A DNA stretch of 64,000 bases from contig NZ_CP107935.1 in the NCBI RefSeq assembly GCF_036038375.1, forward strand, positions 3,906,001 to 3,970,000. Reading direction: 5' to 3'. Shown in pieces: positions 46,188-56,265 of this stretch (positions within the stretch are counted from its first letter, which is position 1; each line of letters opens with the position of its first letter). This stretch comes from Streptomyces sp. NBC_00414 (lineage in GTDB: Bacteria; Actinomycetota; Actinomycetes; Streptomycetales; Streptomycetaceae). The notes beneath the pieces were generated by a model. It made no database searches. It saw only the letters and a program-made list of their open reading frames with translations, and was not told where the DNA came from. Made by a program: the position numbers and the translations under genes.

Positions 46188-47573
46188 ATGACCGACTACC
46201 GCATCGAACACGACTCCATGGGCGAGGTCCGCGTCCCCGCGGACGCGAAGTGGCGGGCCCAGACCCAGCGCGCCGTCGAGAACTTCCCGATCTCCGGGCA
46301 GCATCTGGAGCGCGCCCACATCGAGGCCCTGGCACGGATCAAGGCGGCCGCGGCCAAGGTGAACGCGGGCCTCGGCGTGCTGGACAAGGACATCGCGGAG
46401 GCCATCCAGGAGGCGGCGGGCGAGGTCACGGACGGCAGGTGGGACGAGCAGTTCCCCGTGGACGTCTTCCAGACCGGTTCCGGGACGTCGTCCAACATGA
46501 ACACCAACGAGGTGCTCGCCACGCTGGCGACGGAGCGGCTCGGCAGGGACGTACACCCGAACGACCACGTCAACGCCTCCCAGTCCAGCAACGACGTCTT
46601 CCCGTCCTCCATCCACATCGCGGCGACGGCCGCCGTCACCCGCGACCTCATTCCCGCGCTGGACCATCTCGCCGCCGCGCTGAGCCGTAAGTCGCAGGAG
46701 TTCGCCGATGTGGTGAAGTCGGGGCGGACCCATCTCATGGACGCCACCCCGGTGACGCTCGGCCAGGAGTTCGGCGGGTACGCGGCCCAGGTGCGGTACG
46801 GGATCGAGCGGCTGGAGGCCTCGCTGCCGCGGCTCGCCGAGCTGCCGCTCGGAGGGACGGCCGTGGGGACCGGCATCAACACGCCGCCCGGGTTCTCCGC
46901 CGCCGTGATCGCCGAGGTGGCGCGGGCCACCGGGCTGCCGCTCACCGAGGCGCGCGACCACTTCGAGGCGCAGGGCGCGCGGGACGGGATCGTCGAGACC
47001 AGCGGGCAGCTGCGGACCATCGCCGTGGGCCTCACGAAGATCGCGAACGATCTGCGGTGGATGGCCTCCGGGCCGCGCACGGGTCTCGCGGAGATCGCTC
47101 TGCCCGACCTGCAGCCGGGCTCCTCGATCATGCCCGGCAAGGTGAATCCGGTGATTCCCGAGGCCGTGCTGATGGTGGCCGCGCAGGTGACCGGGAACGA
47201 CGCCACGATCGGGGTCGCCGGAGCCTCCGGCAACTTCGAGCTGAACGTCATGCTGCCCGTCATCGCGAAGAACGTCCTTGAGTCGGTCCGGCTGCTCGCG
47301 AACGTCTCCCGGCTGCTCGCCGACCGGACCGTCGACGGGATCACGGCCGACCGCGAGCGGGCCCGGGAGTACGCCGAGTCGTCGCCGTCGGTCGTGACCC
47401 CGCTGAACAAGTACATCGGGTACGAGGAGGCCGCCAAGGTCGCCAAGAAGACCCTGGCCGAGCGGAGGACCATCCGTGAGGTCGTCCTGGAGTCGGGGTA
47501 CGTCGAGCGCGGCGATCTCACCCGCGAGCAGTTGGACGAGGCCCTGGATGTCCTGCGGATGACACGGCCGTAA
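46188..47573 (+). CDS. fumC: Fumarate hydratase class II
   Basis: Iron-independent tetrameric fumarase of 461 aa from the aspartase/fumarase superfamily. Active-site elements are [37 protein letters not shown] and the signature [11 protein letters not shown]. The ATG at 46188 follows a repeat element almost directly, so the leader is under 20 bp or inside that element. No good ribosome site; a GATATA hexamer is 6 nt upstream but is not a clean TANNNT. Complements fumA under oxidative or iron stress. Confidence 0.95.
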   Translation: MTDYRIEHDSMGEVRVPADAKWRAQTQRAVENFPISGQHLERAHIEALARIKAAAAKVNAGLGVLDKDIAEAIQEAAGEVTDGRWDEQFPVDVFQTGSGTSSNMNTNEVLATLATERLGRDVHPNDHVNASQSSNDVFPSSIHIAATAAVTRDLIPALDHLAAALSRKSQEFADVVKSGRTHLMDATPVTLGQEFGGYAAQVRYGIERLEASLPRLAELPLGGTAVGTGINTPPGFSAAVIAEVARATGLPLTEARDHFEAQGARDGIVETSGQLRTIAVGLTKIANDLRWMASGPRTGLAEIALPDLQPGSSIMPGKVNPVIPEAVLMVAAQVTGNDATIGVAGASGNFELNVMLPVIAKNVLESVRLLANVSRLLADRTVDGITADRERAREYAESSPSVVTPLNKYIGYEEAAKVAKKTLAERRTIREVVLESGYVERGDLTREQLDEALDVLRMTRP

Positions 47574-47633
47574 CGTCGGCCGGCCATCGGGCGAACCATG
47601 GCGCTTACCGCAGCGTCGTATGCCTCGGGCACC

Positions 47634-47639
47634 TAATAT
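47634..47639 (+). promoter_or_regulatory. Leaderless -10 hexamer of the DUF402 gene
   Basis: TAATAT, 6 nt and the ATG at 47646. This is the best consensus hexamer of the set. Confidence 0.5.
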
Positions 47640-47645
47640 CTGTTC

Positions 47646-48338
47646 ATGGCAGAGGGTGGAGCGGTGACACATGTGGAAGCGGGCGGTTCGGCGGCGTACT
47701 GGAACCCCGGGAGTCAGATCCTGTGGCGTTACCGGGAGAACGCCGGCGATCGCCTCCACATCGTCCGTCCCGTGACCGTCGTGCGGGACGACAGCGAGCT
47801 GCTCGCCGTGTGGCTGGCCCCGGGGACGGAGTGCGTGAAGCCCGTCCTCACGGACGGGACGCCGGTGCACGCGGAGCCGCTGGAGTCCCGCTACACCAAG
47901 CCGCGGACCGTGCAGCGCGACCGCTGGTTCGGCACGGGTGTCCTCAAGCTGGCGCGGCCGGGCGAGCCCTGGTCGGTGTGGCTGTTCTGGGAGCCGGGCT
48001 GGCGGTTCAAGAACTGGTACGTCAACCTGGAGGAACCGCTGGCCAGATGGGACGGCGGGGTCGACTCCGAGGACCACTTCCTCGACATCTCGGTACATCC
48101 CGACAGGACTTGGGGCTGGCGCGACGAGGACGAGTTCGCGCAGGCCCAGCGGGACGGCCTGATGGACGCCCGGCTGGCCGCGCGCGTGGGGGAGGCCGGG
48201 CGTGCGGCGGTGGAGGTGATCCGGGGCTGGGGCCCGCCGTTCTCGGACGGCTGGCAGCGCTGGCGCCCCGATCCGGCCTGGTCCGTACCGTCCCTGCCGG
48301 ACGACTGGGATCGCACGCCCGCGCACGTGTCCACATGA
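47646..48338 (+). CDS. DUF402 domain protein (FomD/Ntdp-like)
   Basis: Soluble protein of 230 aa with the DUF402 beta-barrel (YWNPGSQILWRYRE, WSVWLFWEPGWRFKNWYVNLEEP, DEDEFAQA). Characterised relatives hydrolyse nucleoside di/triphosphates (Sa1684) or act in fosfomycin biosynthesis (FomD). The acidic residues DSEDHFLDI and DEDEF are likely metal ligands. Appears leaderless (TAATAT). Specific substrate unknown. Confidence 0.85.
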   Translation: MAEGGAVTHVEAGGSAAYWNPGSQILWRYRENAGDRLHIVRPVTVVRDDSELLAVWLAPGTECVKPVLTDGTPVHAEPLESRYTKPRTVQRDRWFGTGVLKLARPGEPWSVWLFWEPGWRFKNWYVNLEEPLARWDGGVDSEDHFLDISVHPDRTWGWRDEDEFAQAQRDGLMDARLAARVGEAGRAAVEVIRGWGPPFSDGWQRWRPDPAWSVPSLPDDWDRTPAHVST

Positions 48339-48513
48339 GACCCTTGATGCGCCCCCGTGGTAGAACCGTAGGATCGTCCTCCGCAACGAACAGTCAGGGT
48401 CGGTGTCCAGCACCGGCGTTGAGGAGTGGTGGTCGGGTGGCGGGCGGGTGCGCTACGGCAACTCCCGCAACGGGCGCTGGGCTTGACCGAACGTCACCGA
48501 GGGGCGGCAGGAC
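48339..48513. other. Leader region with a possible 27-codon ORF
   Basis: GTG 48403 to TGA 48486 encodes a Trp/Gly/Arg-rich 27-mer (GVEEWWSGGGRVRYGNSRNG in the middle) with only a weak AGGG before it. It is in the same frame as the 69-codon ORF that follows. Coding status unproven. Confidence 0.3.
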
Positions 48514-48723
48514 GTGAGCGAGCGGCACGAGGGTCACAGCGGTACGGACCGGAGCCGGCGAATCAGACCGTTCCCGCCGGTGTCCGAAGGTCATTCTTCT
48601 GAGAGGCTGTCTGATCACGCGGGGATTCCGTTCCTGGGGCACGCATTCCGGGTATCGGGTTCTCTGCGGGACGAACTGCACGCACGGCGCGCAGCACCGG
48701 ACGGATGGATTCGACACGCGTGA
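48514..48723 (+). CDS. Small ORF coupled to the SpoIIE phosphatase gene
   Basis: 69 codons (SERHEGHSGTDRSRRIRPFP, ..., DELHARRAAPDGWIRHA) starting at a GTG with GAGGGG 9 nt upstream. Its TGA overlaps a GTG (GTGA) of the downstream phosphatase gene in another frame. It is basic and hydrophilic without recognisable domain. It could be a coupling leader peptide or a small partner protein. I do not recognise it. Confidence 0.4.
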   Translation: MSERHEGHSGTDRSRRIRPFPPVSEGHSSERLSDHAGIPFLGHAFRVSGSLRDELHARRAAPDGWIRHA

Positions 48724-50918
48724 CGGAGCACCCCACCTCTCATGAGCGCCGACAGCCGAACGCTGCCAGGCCGGCGGCCCCCGCGGACCCTCGCGGGGCG
48801 CTCCTGCGTACCCCGGAGCAGCCCGTACCGGGCTCACCCGGTTTACCGGCGCAGGGACGATCTGCCGGGACCCCCGCATCGCCGGGGGCCGTCGGTGTGC
48901 CCGGTCCCGACAGCCCGGGCCCGATCGGCACGCCCGTGACCGCGGACGCACGTGCCGCCGCCACGGGCACGCCCGCCGCGTCGGGGTCCCCGGCCGGCAG
49001 CCAGGGCCCGCCCGCGCCCTCGGGAGGGCACGGGCCGACCGACGCGCCCGCCGGTTCCGGGCCCGAGCACGCCCAGACGTCGGCCACCGAGCCCGATCCG
49101 CACCGGCCGCGGCCCGCGCCCGAGGCCATGGGCGCCCAGTCCGGCGCCGAGGCCACCGGCCGGCAGGGCGGCATGGACCGGCGTACGGGGCAGAGTTCGC
49201 AGGCGCCCGGCACACCCATGCCCATGCGCCGGGACGGTGACCGGCTGCGCTTCGTGGGGGCCGCCACCCGGCGGATCGCCCGCGGCATCGACCTCGACGA
49301 GATCGTGATGGGTCTGTGCCGGGCGACCGTGCCGACCTTCTCGGACGCGATCCTGGTCTATCTGCGCGACCCGCTGCCGGTGGGCGACGAGCGGCCCACC
49401 GGGCCCGTCGTGCTGCGGCTGCGGCGCACCGACCGGATCCCGGAGGACCGGGACACCGAGGGCTTCCTGCTGCCCGCGCTGCAGCCCGAGCCCGACGTCG
49501 GCATCACCGCCGAGCTGTGCACCGTACGACCCGGTGGCGCGCTGAACGAGGTGCTGCGCGGCGTGCGGCCCGTGTTCGCCGACGCGCCCGCCGCCCGGGC
49601 CGCGCTGCCCGAACTGATCGGCGACGACCTGACCGTGCCGGGCGGCCAGCGCGCGATCCTCGCGCCCCTGCGCGGGCGCCGTCGGGTGATCGGGGCCGCG
49701 CTGTTCCTTCGCCGCCCCGACCGGCCCGCCTTCGAGACCGACGACCTGCTGGTCGCGGCCCAGCTCGCCACGCACAGCGCGCTCGGCATCGACAAGGCCG
49801 TGCTGTACGGCCGCGAGGCGTACATCGCGGACGAGCTGCAGCGCACGATGCTGCCCGAGACCCTGCCCCGGCCGACCGGTGTGCGGCTGGCGTCCCGCTA
49901 TCTTCCGGCCGCCGAGACCGCCCGGGTCGGCGGCGACTGGTACGACGCGATCCCGCTGCCCGGCAGCCGGGTCGCCCTCGTCGTCGGTGACGTCATGGGC
50001 CACTCCATGACCTCGGCGGCGATCATGGGCCAGCTGCGCACGACGGCGCAGACCCTCGCCGGGCTCGACCTGCCGCCGCAGGAGGTCCTGCACCACCTGG
50101 ACGAGCAGGCCCAGCGCCTGGGCACCGACCGCATGGCGACCTGCCTGTACGCGGTGTACGACCCGGTCGCGCACCGCATCACCATCGCCAACGCGGGTCA
50201 CCCGCCGCCGGTGCTACTGCATCTGGGCGGGCGGGCCGAGGTACTGCGCGTACCGCCCGGCGCCCCCATCGGCGTGGGAGGCGTGGATTTCGAGGCGGTC
50301 GAGCTGGACGCGCCCGCCGGCGCCACCCTGCTGCTCTACACCGACGGCCTGGTCGAGTCGCGGCTGCGTGACGTGTGGACCGGGATAGAGCAGTTGCGCG
50401 AGCGGATCGCCGCGACCGCCCAGCTGACGGGACCGGACCATCCGCCGCCCCTGGAAGCGCTGTGCGACGAGGTGCTCGACATGCTCGGCCCGGGCGACCG
50501 GGACGACGACATCGCGCTGCTCGCCGCCCGCTTCGACGGGATCGCGCCGAGCGATGTCGCCCTGTGGCACCTGGAGCCCGAGGACGCGGCGCCCGGCCGG
50601 GCCCGCCGGCTGGCCCGCAAGGCGCTGTCCCGCTGGGACCTGGAGGAGCTGACGGACTCCGTGGAGCTGCTCGTCAGCGAGGTCGTCACCAACGCCGTGC
50701 GCTACGCGACGCGGCCCGTCACGCTGCGTCTGCTGCGTACCGACGTGCTGCGCTGCGAGGTCGGCGACGACGTTCCGCAGCTGCCGCGGCTGCGGCAGGC
50801 GCGTGCCACGGACGAGGGCGGGCGCGGCCTCTACCTGGTGAACAAGCTGGCCAGGCGGTGGGGCGCGACCCGGCTCAGTACCGGAAAGGTCGTCTGGTTC
50901 GAGCTGAACCACAGCTGA
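48720..50918 (+). CDS. GAF-SpoIIE phosphatase with C-terminal HATPase kinase domain
   Basis: Signalling protein of 732 aa (737 from the ATG at 48705). The first 150 residues are disordered and Pro/Gly/Ala-rich. A GAF-like domain (about 160-330), SpoIIE/PP2C domain (about 340-590; VGGDWYDAIPL, VVGDVMGHSM, LLYTDGLVES) and an RsbW-like HATPase (LLVSEVVTNAVRYA, DEGGRGLYLV) follow. It lacks the PAS domains of the paralogue at 11136-13832 but shares its SpoIIE plus HATPase order. I favour the GTG at 48720 because it overlaps the stop of the upstream small ORF. Partner STAS protein unknown. Confidence 0.88.
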   Translation: MTEHPTSHERRQPNAARPAAPADPRGALLRTPEQPVPGSPGLPAQGRSAGTPASPGAVGVPGPDSPGPIGTPVTADARAAATGTPAASGSPAGSQGPPAPSGGHGPTDAPAGSGPEHAQTSATEPDPHRPRPAPEAMGAQSGAEATGRQGGMDRRTGQSSQAPGTPMPMRRDGDRLRFVGAATRRIARGIDLDEIVMGLCRATVPTFSDAILVYLRDPLPVGDERPTGPVVLRLRRTDRIPEDRDTEGFLLPALQPEPDVGITAELCTVRPGGALNEVLRGVRPVFADAPAARAALPELIGDDLTVPGGQRAILAPLRGRRRVIGAALFLRRPDRPAFETDDLLVAAQLATHSALGIDKAVLYGREAYIADELQRTMLPETLPRPTGVRLASRYLPAAETARVGGDWYDAIPLPGSRVALVVGDVMGHSMTSAAIMGQLRTTAQTLAGLDLPPQEVLHHLDEQAQRLGTDRMATCLYAVYDPVAHRITIANAGHPPPVLLHLGGRAEVLRVPPGAPIGVGGVDFEAVELDAPAGATLLLYTDGLVESRLRDVWTGIEQLRERIAATAQLTGPDHPPPLEALCDEVLDMLGPGDRDDDIALLAARFDGIAPSDVALWHLEPEDAAPGRARRLARKALSRWDLEELTDSVELLVSEVVTNAVRYATRPVTLRLLRTDVLRCEVGDDVPQLPRLRQARATDEGGRGLYLVNKLARRWGATRLSTGKVVWFELNHS

Positions 50919-51062
50919 GCCGGACCGGAGCCGAGTCGGATCCCGGCTGAGGGGTACCCAGGCGTCACGCCCCTCAGCAGTCACTCGGCGACCCCGGAAC
51001 CGAGCCGGAATCCAACCGGAATCGGACCCCGTCCAAATGTTGCCGACATCTCGTCGGCGGAG

Positions 51063-51068
51063 TTGACT
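51063..51068 (+). promoter_or_regulatory. Possible -35 of the catalase gene
   Basis: TTGACT 53 bp before the catalase start. The matching -10 is weak (ATCAAT or TCAATC at 17-18 bp). A peroxide-responsive regulator site was not identified. Confidence 0.3.
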
Positions 51069-51120
51069 GCTGGGTGTGCGAAGCGATCAATCGACTCTCT
51101 TCTCGAACGGGAGGACGCTC

Positions 51121-52584
51121 GTGACGCAGGCCCCCGACAAGGCTCCGTACACCACGAACAACGTCGGGATTCCGGTGGAGAGCGACGAACACTCGCTCAC
51201 CGTCGGCCCCGACGGCCCGATTCTGCTCCAGGACCACTACCTCATCGAGAAGATGGCCCAGTTCAACCGGGAGCGGGTGCCGGAGCGGGTGGTGCACGCC
51301 AAAGGCAGTGGCGCGTACGGATTCTTCGAAGTCACCAACGACGTCAGCCAGTTCACCCGGGCCGATCTCTTCCAGCCCGGCAAGCGCACGGACATGCTGG
51401 CGCGCTTCTCCACCGTCGCGGGTGAGCAGGGCTCCCCCGACACCTGGCGCGACCCCCGTGGTTTCGCGCTGAAGTTCTACACCGAGCACGGCAACTACGA
51501 CATGGTGGGCAACAACACGCCGGTCTTCTTCGTCCGTGACACGATCAAGTTCCAGGACTTCATCCGCTCGCAGAAGCGCCACCCGGTCACCGGGCTGCGC
51601 AGCAACGACATGCAGTGGGACTTCTGGACGCTCTCGCCCGAGTCGGCACACCAGGTGACGTGGCTGATGGGCGACCGGGGCGTGCCGAAGACGTACCGCC
51701 ACATGAACGGCTACTCGTCCCACACGTATATGTGGATCAACGGCGCGGGTGAGCGGTTCTGGGTGAAGTACCACTTCAAGACGGACCAGGGCATCGACTT
51801 CCTGACCCAGGCCGAGGCCGACGAGCTGGCCGGTTCGGACGCGGACAAGCACCGCCGTGACCTGTACGAGTCGATCGAGTCGGGGAACGCGCCGAGCTGG
51901 TCCCTCAAGGTCCAGGTCATGCCGTTCGAGGACGCGGCGGACTACCGCTTCAACCCCTTCGACCTGACCAAGGTCTGGCCGCACGGCGACTACCCGCTGA
52001 TCGACGTCGGCCGGATGGTCCTCGACAAGAACCCCGAGGACTACTTCGTCCACATCGAGCAGGCCGCCTTCGAGCCGTCCAACCTGGTGCCCGGCATCGG
52101 CCCCTCGCCGGACAAGATGCTGCTCGGCCGGCTCTTCTCGTACCCGGACACCCACCGGTACCGGATCGGCCCGAACTACGCGCAGCTGCCGCCGAACCGG
52201 CCGCACTCGGCGGTGAACTCGTACGCCAAGGACGGCCCGATGCGGTACGTGCCGTCGAACGCGGCGCGGCCGTACGCGCCGAACTCGTACGGCGGTCCGG
52301 CGGCCGACTTCGGGCGGTTCGGCGACCCGGCGAGCTGGCAGACCGCGGGTGAGCTGGTGCGCGAGGCGACGAAGCGGCATCGCGAGGACGACGACTGGGG
52401 GCAGGCCGGCACGATGGTCCGGCAGGTCCTCGACGACGCGCAGCGGGAGCGGCTGGTGACGAACGTCAGCGGGCATCTGTCTGCCGATGTGTCGCCGCCT
52501 GTGCTGGAACGGGCGTTCCAGTACTGGCGGAACATCGACAAGGAGATCGGGGACCGGATCGCCAACGCGGTCAGGGAGGGCTGA
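51121..52584 (+). CDS. katA: Monofunctional heme catalase
   Basis: Small-subunit catalase of 487 aa that converts hydrogen peroxide to water and oxygen. Catalytic His59 is in [13 protein letters not shown], the conserved Asn follows in [13 protein letters not shown], and the heme-ligating tyrosine is in [12 protein letters not shown]. The start is a GTG with GGGAGGA 5 nt upstream. It sits 8 kb from the oxyR/ahpCD locus, so it is part of the same oxidative defence group. In S. coelicolor the analogous catA is controlled by a Fur-like CatR; no regulator gene is adjacent here. Confidence 0.94.
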   Translation: MTQAPDKAPYTTNNVGIPVESDEHSLTVGPDGPILLQDHYLIEKMAQFNRERVPERVVHAKGSGAYGFFEVTNDVSQFTRADLFQPGKRTDMLARFSTVAGEQGSPDTWRDPRGFALKFYTEHGNYDMVGNNTPVFFVRDTIKFQDFIRSQKRHPVTGLRSNDMQWDFWTLSPESAHQVTWLMGDRGVPKTYRHMNGYSSHTYMWINGAGERFWVKYHFKTDQGIDFLTQAEADELAGSDADKHRRDLYESIESGNAPSWSLKVQVMPFEDAADYRFNPFDLTKVWPHGDYPLIDVGRMVLDKNPEDYFVHIEQAAFEPSNLVPGIGPSPDKMLLGRLFSYPDTHRYRIGPNYAQLPPNRPHSAVNSYAKDGPMRYVPSNAARPYAPNSYGGPAADFGRFGDPASWQTAGELVREATKRHREDDDWGQAGTMVRQVLDDAQRERLVTNVSGHLSADVSPPVLERAFQYWRNIDKEIGDRIANAVREG

Positions 52585-52585
52585 G

Positions 52586-52608
52586 CGCCGCTCTTCGTTC
52601 GAGCGGCG
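52586..52608 (+). terminator. Hairpin after catalase
   Basis: CGCCGCTC-TTCGTTC-GAGCGGCG, an 8-bp perfect stem, immediately after the katA stop. Confidence 0.6.
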
Positions 52609-52651
52609 TCGTGGCTCGTGCCGGTGGGGAACTGCGGGCCGATCGTGGCCG

Positions 52652-52715
52652 GTCGCGCAGTTCCCCGCGCCCCCTGAAGGTGACAGATTGCGCCTTTCCC
52701 CGCGCCCCCTGACAG
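52652..52715. repeat. Family B repeats (two copies, inverted orientation)
   Basis: GCGCAGTTCCCCGCGCCCCC near 52654 and a variant GCGCCTTTCCCCGCGCCCCC near 52691, in the convergent gap between katA and the PBP gene. Confidence 0.8.
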
Positions 52716-52723
52716 GGCGCGGG

Positions 52724-55015
52724 TCAGTCGTCCGAGCGTGGGTCGTCGGGGTCCGGGGGTAGTTCTATGCCGCTCGGGGATGACGGGGCGCTCGTCGTCG
52801 GGGTCGGGTCCTCGTCCGACGGGGTCTCCTCCGGGGTGCTCTCCGGGGCGGAGGTGCTCGTCGGCGGCTTCGTCGTCGGATCCTTGGTGGACGGTTCCGC
52901 GGACGGGGTCGTCGGCGTCGGCGTGACCGTCGGCGTCGGGGTGGGCTTGACCGCCGCACCCTGGTCCGTGTCCAGGTCGAACTTGGTGACGTCACCCATC
53001 GCGTCGAAGGTGTACGCGGCCCAGATCTGCGCGGGATAGCCACCGCCGTTGACGCGGCCCTTGCCGGGCAGGAGGCCGGTGGCACCCTGCATCGTGACCT
53101 GCGCGTGGCTCTTCGCGTCCTCGCCGAACATCCCGACCGAGGTGACGAGGTCCGGTGTGTAACCGGTGAACCAGGCCGACCGGTTGAAGTCGGACGTACC
53201 CGTCTTGCCCGCGACCTGCTGGCCGTCCCGGGCCGGGTTGTCACGTACCGACGTCCTGGCCGTACCGTCGTCGACCACGCCCGTCAGGATCGAGGTGACC
53301 GTGTCGGCGGCCTCGCGGCTGATGACCTGATCACCGATCGCCTCCGGGATCTTGACCGCGCGGTCCTTGTGCTCGACCGACTTCACGAGGGCCGGGGTGA
53401 CCTTCTTGCCGTGGTTGTCGAGTGTCGCGTAGACACCGGCCATCTCCAGCGGGCTCGCGCCCATCGTGCCGAGGGTCTGGGCGGGCACCGACTTGACGCC
53501 CTCGACGTCCATGCCGAGCTCGCCCGCGGTCTTCATCACCTGGTCCATGCCGACGTCGACACCCATCTGGGCGAAGACCGAGTTGATGGACTTGTTCATC
53601 GCCGTCTGGACGTCGACGTCGCCGTAGTCGACGTCGTCCTCGTTCGGCGGGGAGAAGCCGACCTTCGACCCGTTGTCCAGGACGGGACGCTTGCTCGTGC
53701 CGTCGTAGATCGTGTTCGCCGTGATCGGGTCGTCGTCCTGGGTCGTGGCGTCCTTGTCGACGGCCGCGGCCAGGATGACCGGCTTGAAGGTGGAGGCGGG
53801 CTGGTAGTCGCGGCGCGTGGCGTTGTTCGTGAAGTGCTTCACGTAGTCCACGCCGCCGTACATCGCCAGGACCCGGCCCGTCTTCGGGTCGACGGAGACG
53901 GCGCCGGCCTGGATGTCGGCGTCCACGTCCCGCTTCTTCCCGTCGAGCTTGCTGGTCAGCTTGGCCTTGACGGCCTTCTCCAGCTGGGCCTGCTTCTTCT
54001 TGTCGATGTTCAGCGTGATGGTCCAGCCGCCCGCCTTGACCAGCCTCGCGGCCTCGTCCATGTCGGTGGCCGTGCCCTCCTCGACGAGCCGCTTCTCCAG
54101 CGTCGTGTTGGCTGCCTCCACCAGGTAGCCGGCCTGGCCCTCAAGACCGGGTGCGCCCTTGGGGTCCTTCGGCACGGGGAACGTCATGTCGTCGCGCTTG
54201 GCGGAGTTCAGCCAGCCCTCCTCGACCATGTTGTCGAGGACGTAGTTCCAGCGGTCCTTGACCAGTTCCTTGCTGGTGTCGCTGGCCACCGCCCAGTCGT
54301 ACTGGCTCGGGGCCTGCAGCAGGGCCGCGAGATACGCGCTCTGGGCGACGTTGAGCTTGTCCGCGTCGACCTGGTAGTACGCCTGCGCCGCGGCCTGGAT
54401 GCCCCACGCGTTACGGCCGTAGTAGCTGGTGTTGATGTAGCCGGCGAGGATGGCGTCCTTGGACTGCTGGCGGTCCACCTTCAGCGAGATGACCAGTTCC
54501 TTCAACTTGCGCGTGACGGTCTGGTCCTGCGTGAGGTAGTAGTTCTTGACGTACTGCTGGGTGATCGTCGAGCCGCCCTGCTTGCCCTTGCCGGACAGGG
54601 TGTTGAGCAGACCGCGGGCCGTGCCCCTCAGGTCGACGCCGGAGTCCTTGTAGAAGGACTTGTTCTCGGCGGCGACGAAGGTCATCCGGACGCCCTTGGA
54701 GACCTGGTCCAGGTCGACCAGTTCGCGGTTGACCTCACCGTCGCGGGCGAGCGTGTCGCCGTTGCTGTACTTGTAGACGTTGCTCTGCTGCACCGCGGCG
54801 GCGTTCCCCTTGGGAACGTCGATCATCAGGTAGAGCCCGACGAAGGCGGCCATCACGAGCAGGCAGAGGCCGAAGAACGTGCCGAGCATCTTCTTCCAGG
54901 TGAAGAAGCGGCGTATACCGCTCTTGCCACTCTTGCCTTCCGCCTTGGACGAGCGTTTCGGCGCGCCGCGGTGTCCACCGCGCTGCCGCGCTCGTCTCTC
55001 ATCCGCTCGTCCCAT
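52724..55015 (-). CDS. Bifunctional class A penicillin-binding protein
   Basis: Cell-wall synthase of 763 aa anchored by one membrane helix (43-64). The glycosyltransferase 51 domain has the catalytic Glu117 in AAENKSFY and GSTITQQYVKN. The transpeptidase domain has STFK near residue 410, a KSINSVF (SxN) motif and KTGT near residue 600. The C-terminus is a long Pro/Thr/Ser/Glu-rich tail of about 90 residues. GGAG lies 11 nt before the ATG. A beta-lactam target; role in growth or sporulation wall not known from sequence. Confidence 0.93.
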   Translation of the reverse strand: MGRADERRARQRGGHRGAPKRSSKAEGKSGKSGIRRFFTWKKMLGTFFGLCLLVMAAFVGLYLMIDVPKGNAAAVQQSNVYKYSNGDTLARDGEVNRELVDLDQVSKGVRMTFVAAENKSFYKDSGVDLRGTARGLLNTLSGKGKQGGSTITQQYVKNYYLTQDQTVTRKLKELVISLKVDRQQSKDAILAGYINTSYYGRNAWGIQAAAQAYYQVDADKLNVAQSAYLAALLQAPSQYDWAVASDTSKELVKDRWNYVLDNMVEEGWLNSAKRDDMTFPVPKDPKGAPGLEGQAGYLVEAANTTLEKRLVEEGTATDMDEAARLVKAGGWTITLNIDKKKQAQLEKAVKAKLTSKLDGKKRDVDADIQAGAVSVDPKTGRVLAMYGGVDYVKHFTNNATRRDYQPASTFKPVILAAAVDKDATTQDDDPITANTIYDGTSKRPVLDNGSKVGFSPPNEDDVDYGDVDVQTAMNKSINSVFAQMGVDVGMDQVMKTAGELGMDVEGVKSVPAQTLGTMGASPLEMAGVYATLDNHGKKVTPALVKSVEHKDRAVKIPEAIGDQVISREAADTVTSILTGVVDDGTARTSVRDNPARDGQQVAGKTGTSDFNRSAWFTGYTPDLVTSVGMFGEDAKSHAQVTMQGATGLLPGKGRVNGGGYPAQIWAAYTFDAMGDVTKFDLDTDQGAAVKPTPTPTVTPTPTTPSAEPSTKDPTTKPPTSTSAPESTPEETPSDEDPTPTTSAPSSPSGIELPPDPDDPRSDD

Positions 55016-55198
55016 GGATCCGTCCGCTCCGCTTCCGTCTCTCGTGTCTCACAGGTTCATCGCTCGGGTCAGCTCAGCAAACTAACACCGCAGCTGAGGA
55101 CAAACGTCTGCCGATCCGGCCTTTTACGGACGTGAGAATCAGCACCCACCCCTATGGAACCGACGATTCAAGGGCTTGGAAGGTTGCTGTGACGGGTA

Positions 55199-55212
55199 AA
55201 GTGATATCACTT
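55199..55212. promoter_or_regulatory. Perfect 14-bp palindrome AAGTGATATCACTT
   Basis: Symmetric AT-rich palindrome 70 bp before the SPFH gene and 184 bp before the PBP gene. It probably binds a dimeric regulator; the RHH protein encoded downstream is a candidate. Confidence 0.6.
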
Positions 55213-55281
55213 AGCTAGCCAGCAGGACCGGGCCGGACGTCCGCACGCCGGCCGAAAGCACCACGAAACGGGGGAACACCC

Positions 55282-56265
55282 ATGTCCACACACGACTCTC
55301 CAGGCACGGACACAGGCGCGGGGGCAGGCGCGGGGGCGGGAACGGGGGCGGACACCGCCGATGTGCCCGCGATGCCCGCTCCGCGCGTACGGGAGGTCTC
55401 CGCGCACAGCATCGGTGGCGGGCTCGCGCTGCTGCTCGGGCTCGTCGGACTGCTGCTGGGCGCCGCGATGGTCGTCTCCGCGACCGCGGTGGACGCCACC
55501 GGCGGCAAGGCCGTGCTCATCGTGGCCGGCATCCTGATCGGCCTCGCGGCCTTCGTCGCCATGTGCGGTCTGAACATGGTGGCGCCCGGCGAGGCCCGCG
55601 TCGTCCAGCTCTTCGGCCGCTACCGCGGCACCATCCGCGAGGACGGGCTGCGCTGGGTCAACCCGCTCACCTCCCGTACGAAGATCTCGACGCGGGTCCG
55701 CAACCACGAGACGGCGGTCCTCAAGGTCAACGACGCCTACGGCAACCCGATCGAGCTCGCCGCCGTCGTGGTGTGGCGGGTGGAGGACACCGCGCAGGCG
55801 AGCTTCGAGGTGGACGACTTCCTGGAGTTCGTCGCCACCCAGACCGAGGCGGCCGTGCGGCACATCGCCATCGAGTACCCGTACGACGCCCACGACGAGG
55901 AGGGCCTGTCGCTGCGCGGCAACGCGGAGGAGATCACCGAGAAGCTCGCGATCGAGCTCCGGGCACGCGTGGACGCGGCGGGCGTGCAGATCATCGAGTC
56001 GCGCTTCACGCATCTCGCGTACGCCCCCGAGATCGCCTCGGCGATGCTCCAGCGGCAGCAGGCGGGTGCGGTCGTCGCAGCGCGGCGCCAGATCGTGGAC
56101 GGCGCGGTCGGCATGGTCGAGGCCGCGCTCGCCCAGATCTCCGAGCGGGACATCGTCGAGCTGGACTCCGAGCGGAAGGCGGCGATGGTGTCGAACCTGC
56201 TGGTGGTCCTGTGCGGTGACCGGGCGCCGCAGCCCGTCCTGAACACGGGGTCCCTCTACCAGTGA
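55282..56265 (+). CDS. SPFH/Band 7 (slipin/stomatin-like) membrane protein
   Basis: Membrane microdomain scaffold of 327 aa. A disordered Gly/Ala/Thr-rich N-terminus (10-30) is followed by two membrane helices (about 43-65 and 74-93) and the SPFH domain ([49 protein letters not shown]), then a coiled region (RLTHLAY-like [37 protein letters not shown]). GGGGGAA lies 5 nt before the ATG. Coupled by GTGA to an RHH-like gene. Known SPFH proteins organise lipid rafts and proteases; the present one has no NfeD partner nearby. Confidence 0.9.
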   Translation: MSTHDSPGTDTGAGAGAGAGTGADTADVPAMPAPRVREVSAHSIGGGLALLLGLVGLLLGAAMVVSATAVDATGGKAVLIVAGILIGLAAFVAMCGLNMVAPGEARVVQLFGRYRGTIREDGLRWVNPLTSRTKISTRVRNHETAVLKVNDAYGNPIELAAVVVWRVEDTAQASFEVDDFLEFVATQTEAAVRHIAIEYPYDAHDEEGLSLRGNAEEITEKLAIELRARVDAAGVQIIESRFTHLAYAPEIASAMLQRQQAGAVVAARRQIVDGAVGMVEAALAQISERDIVELDSERKAAMVSNLLVVLCGDRAPQPVLNTGSLYQ

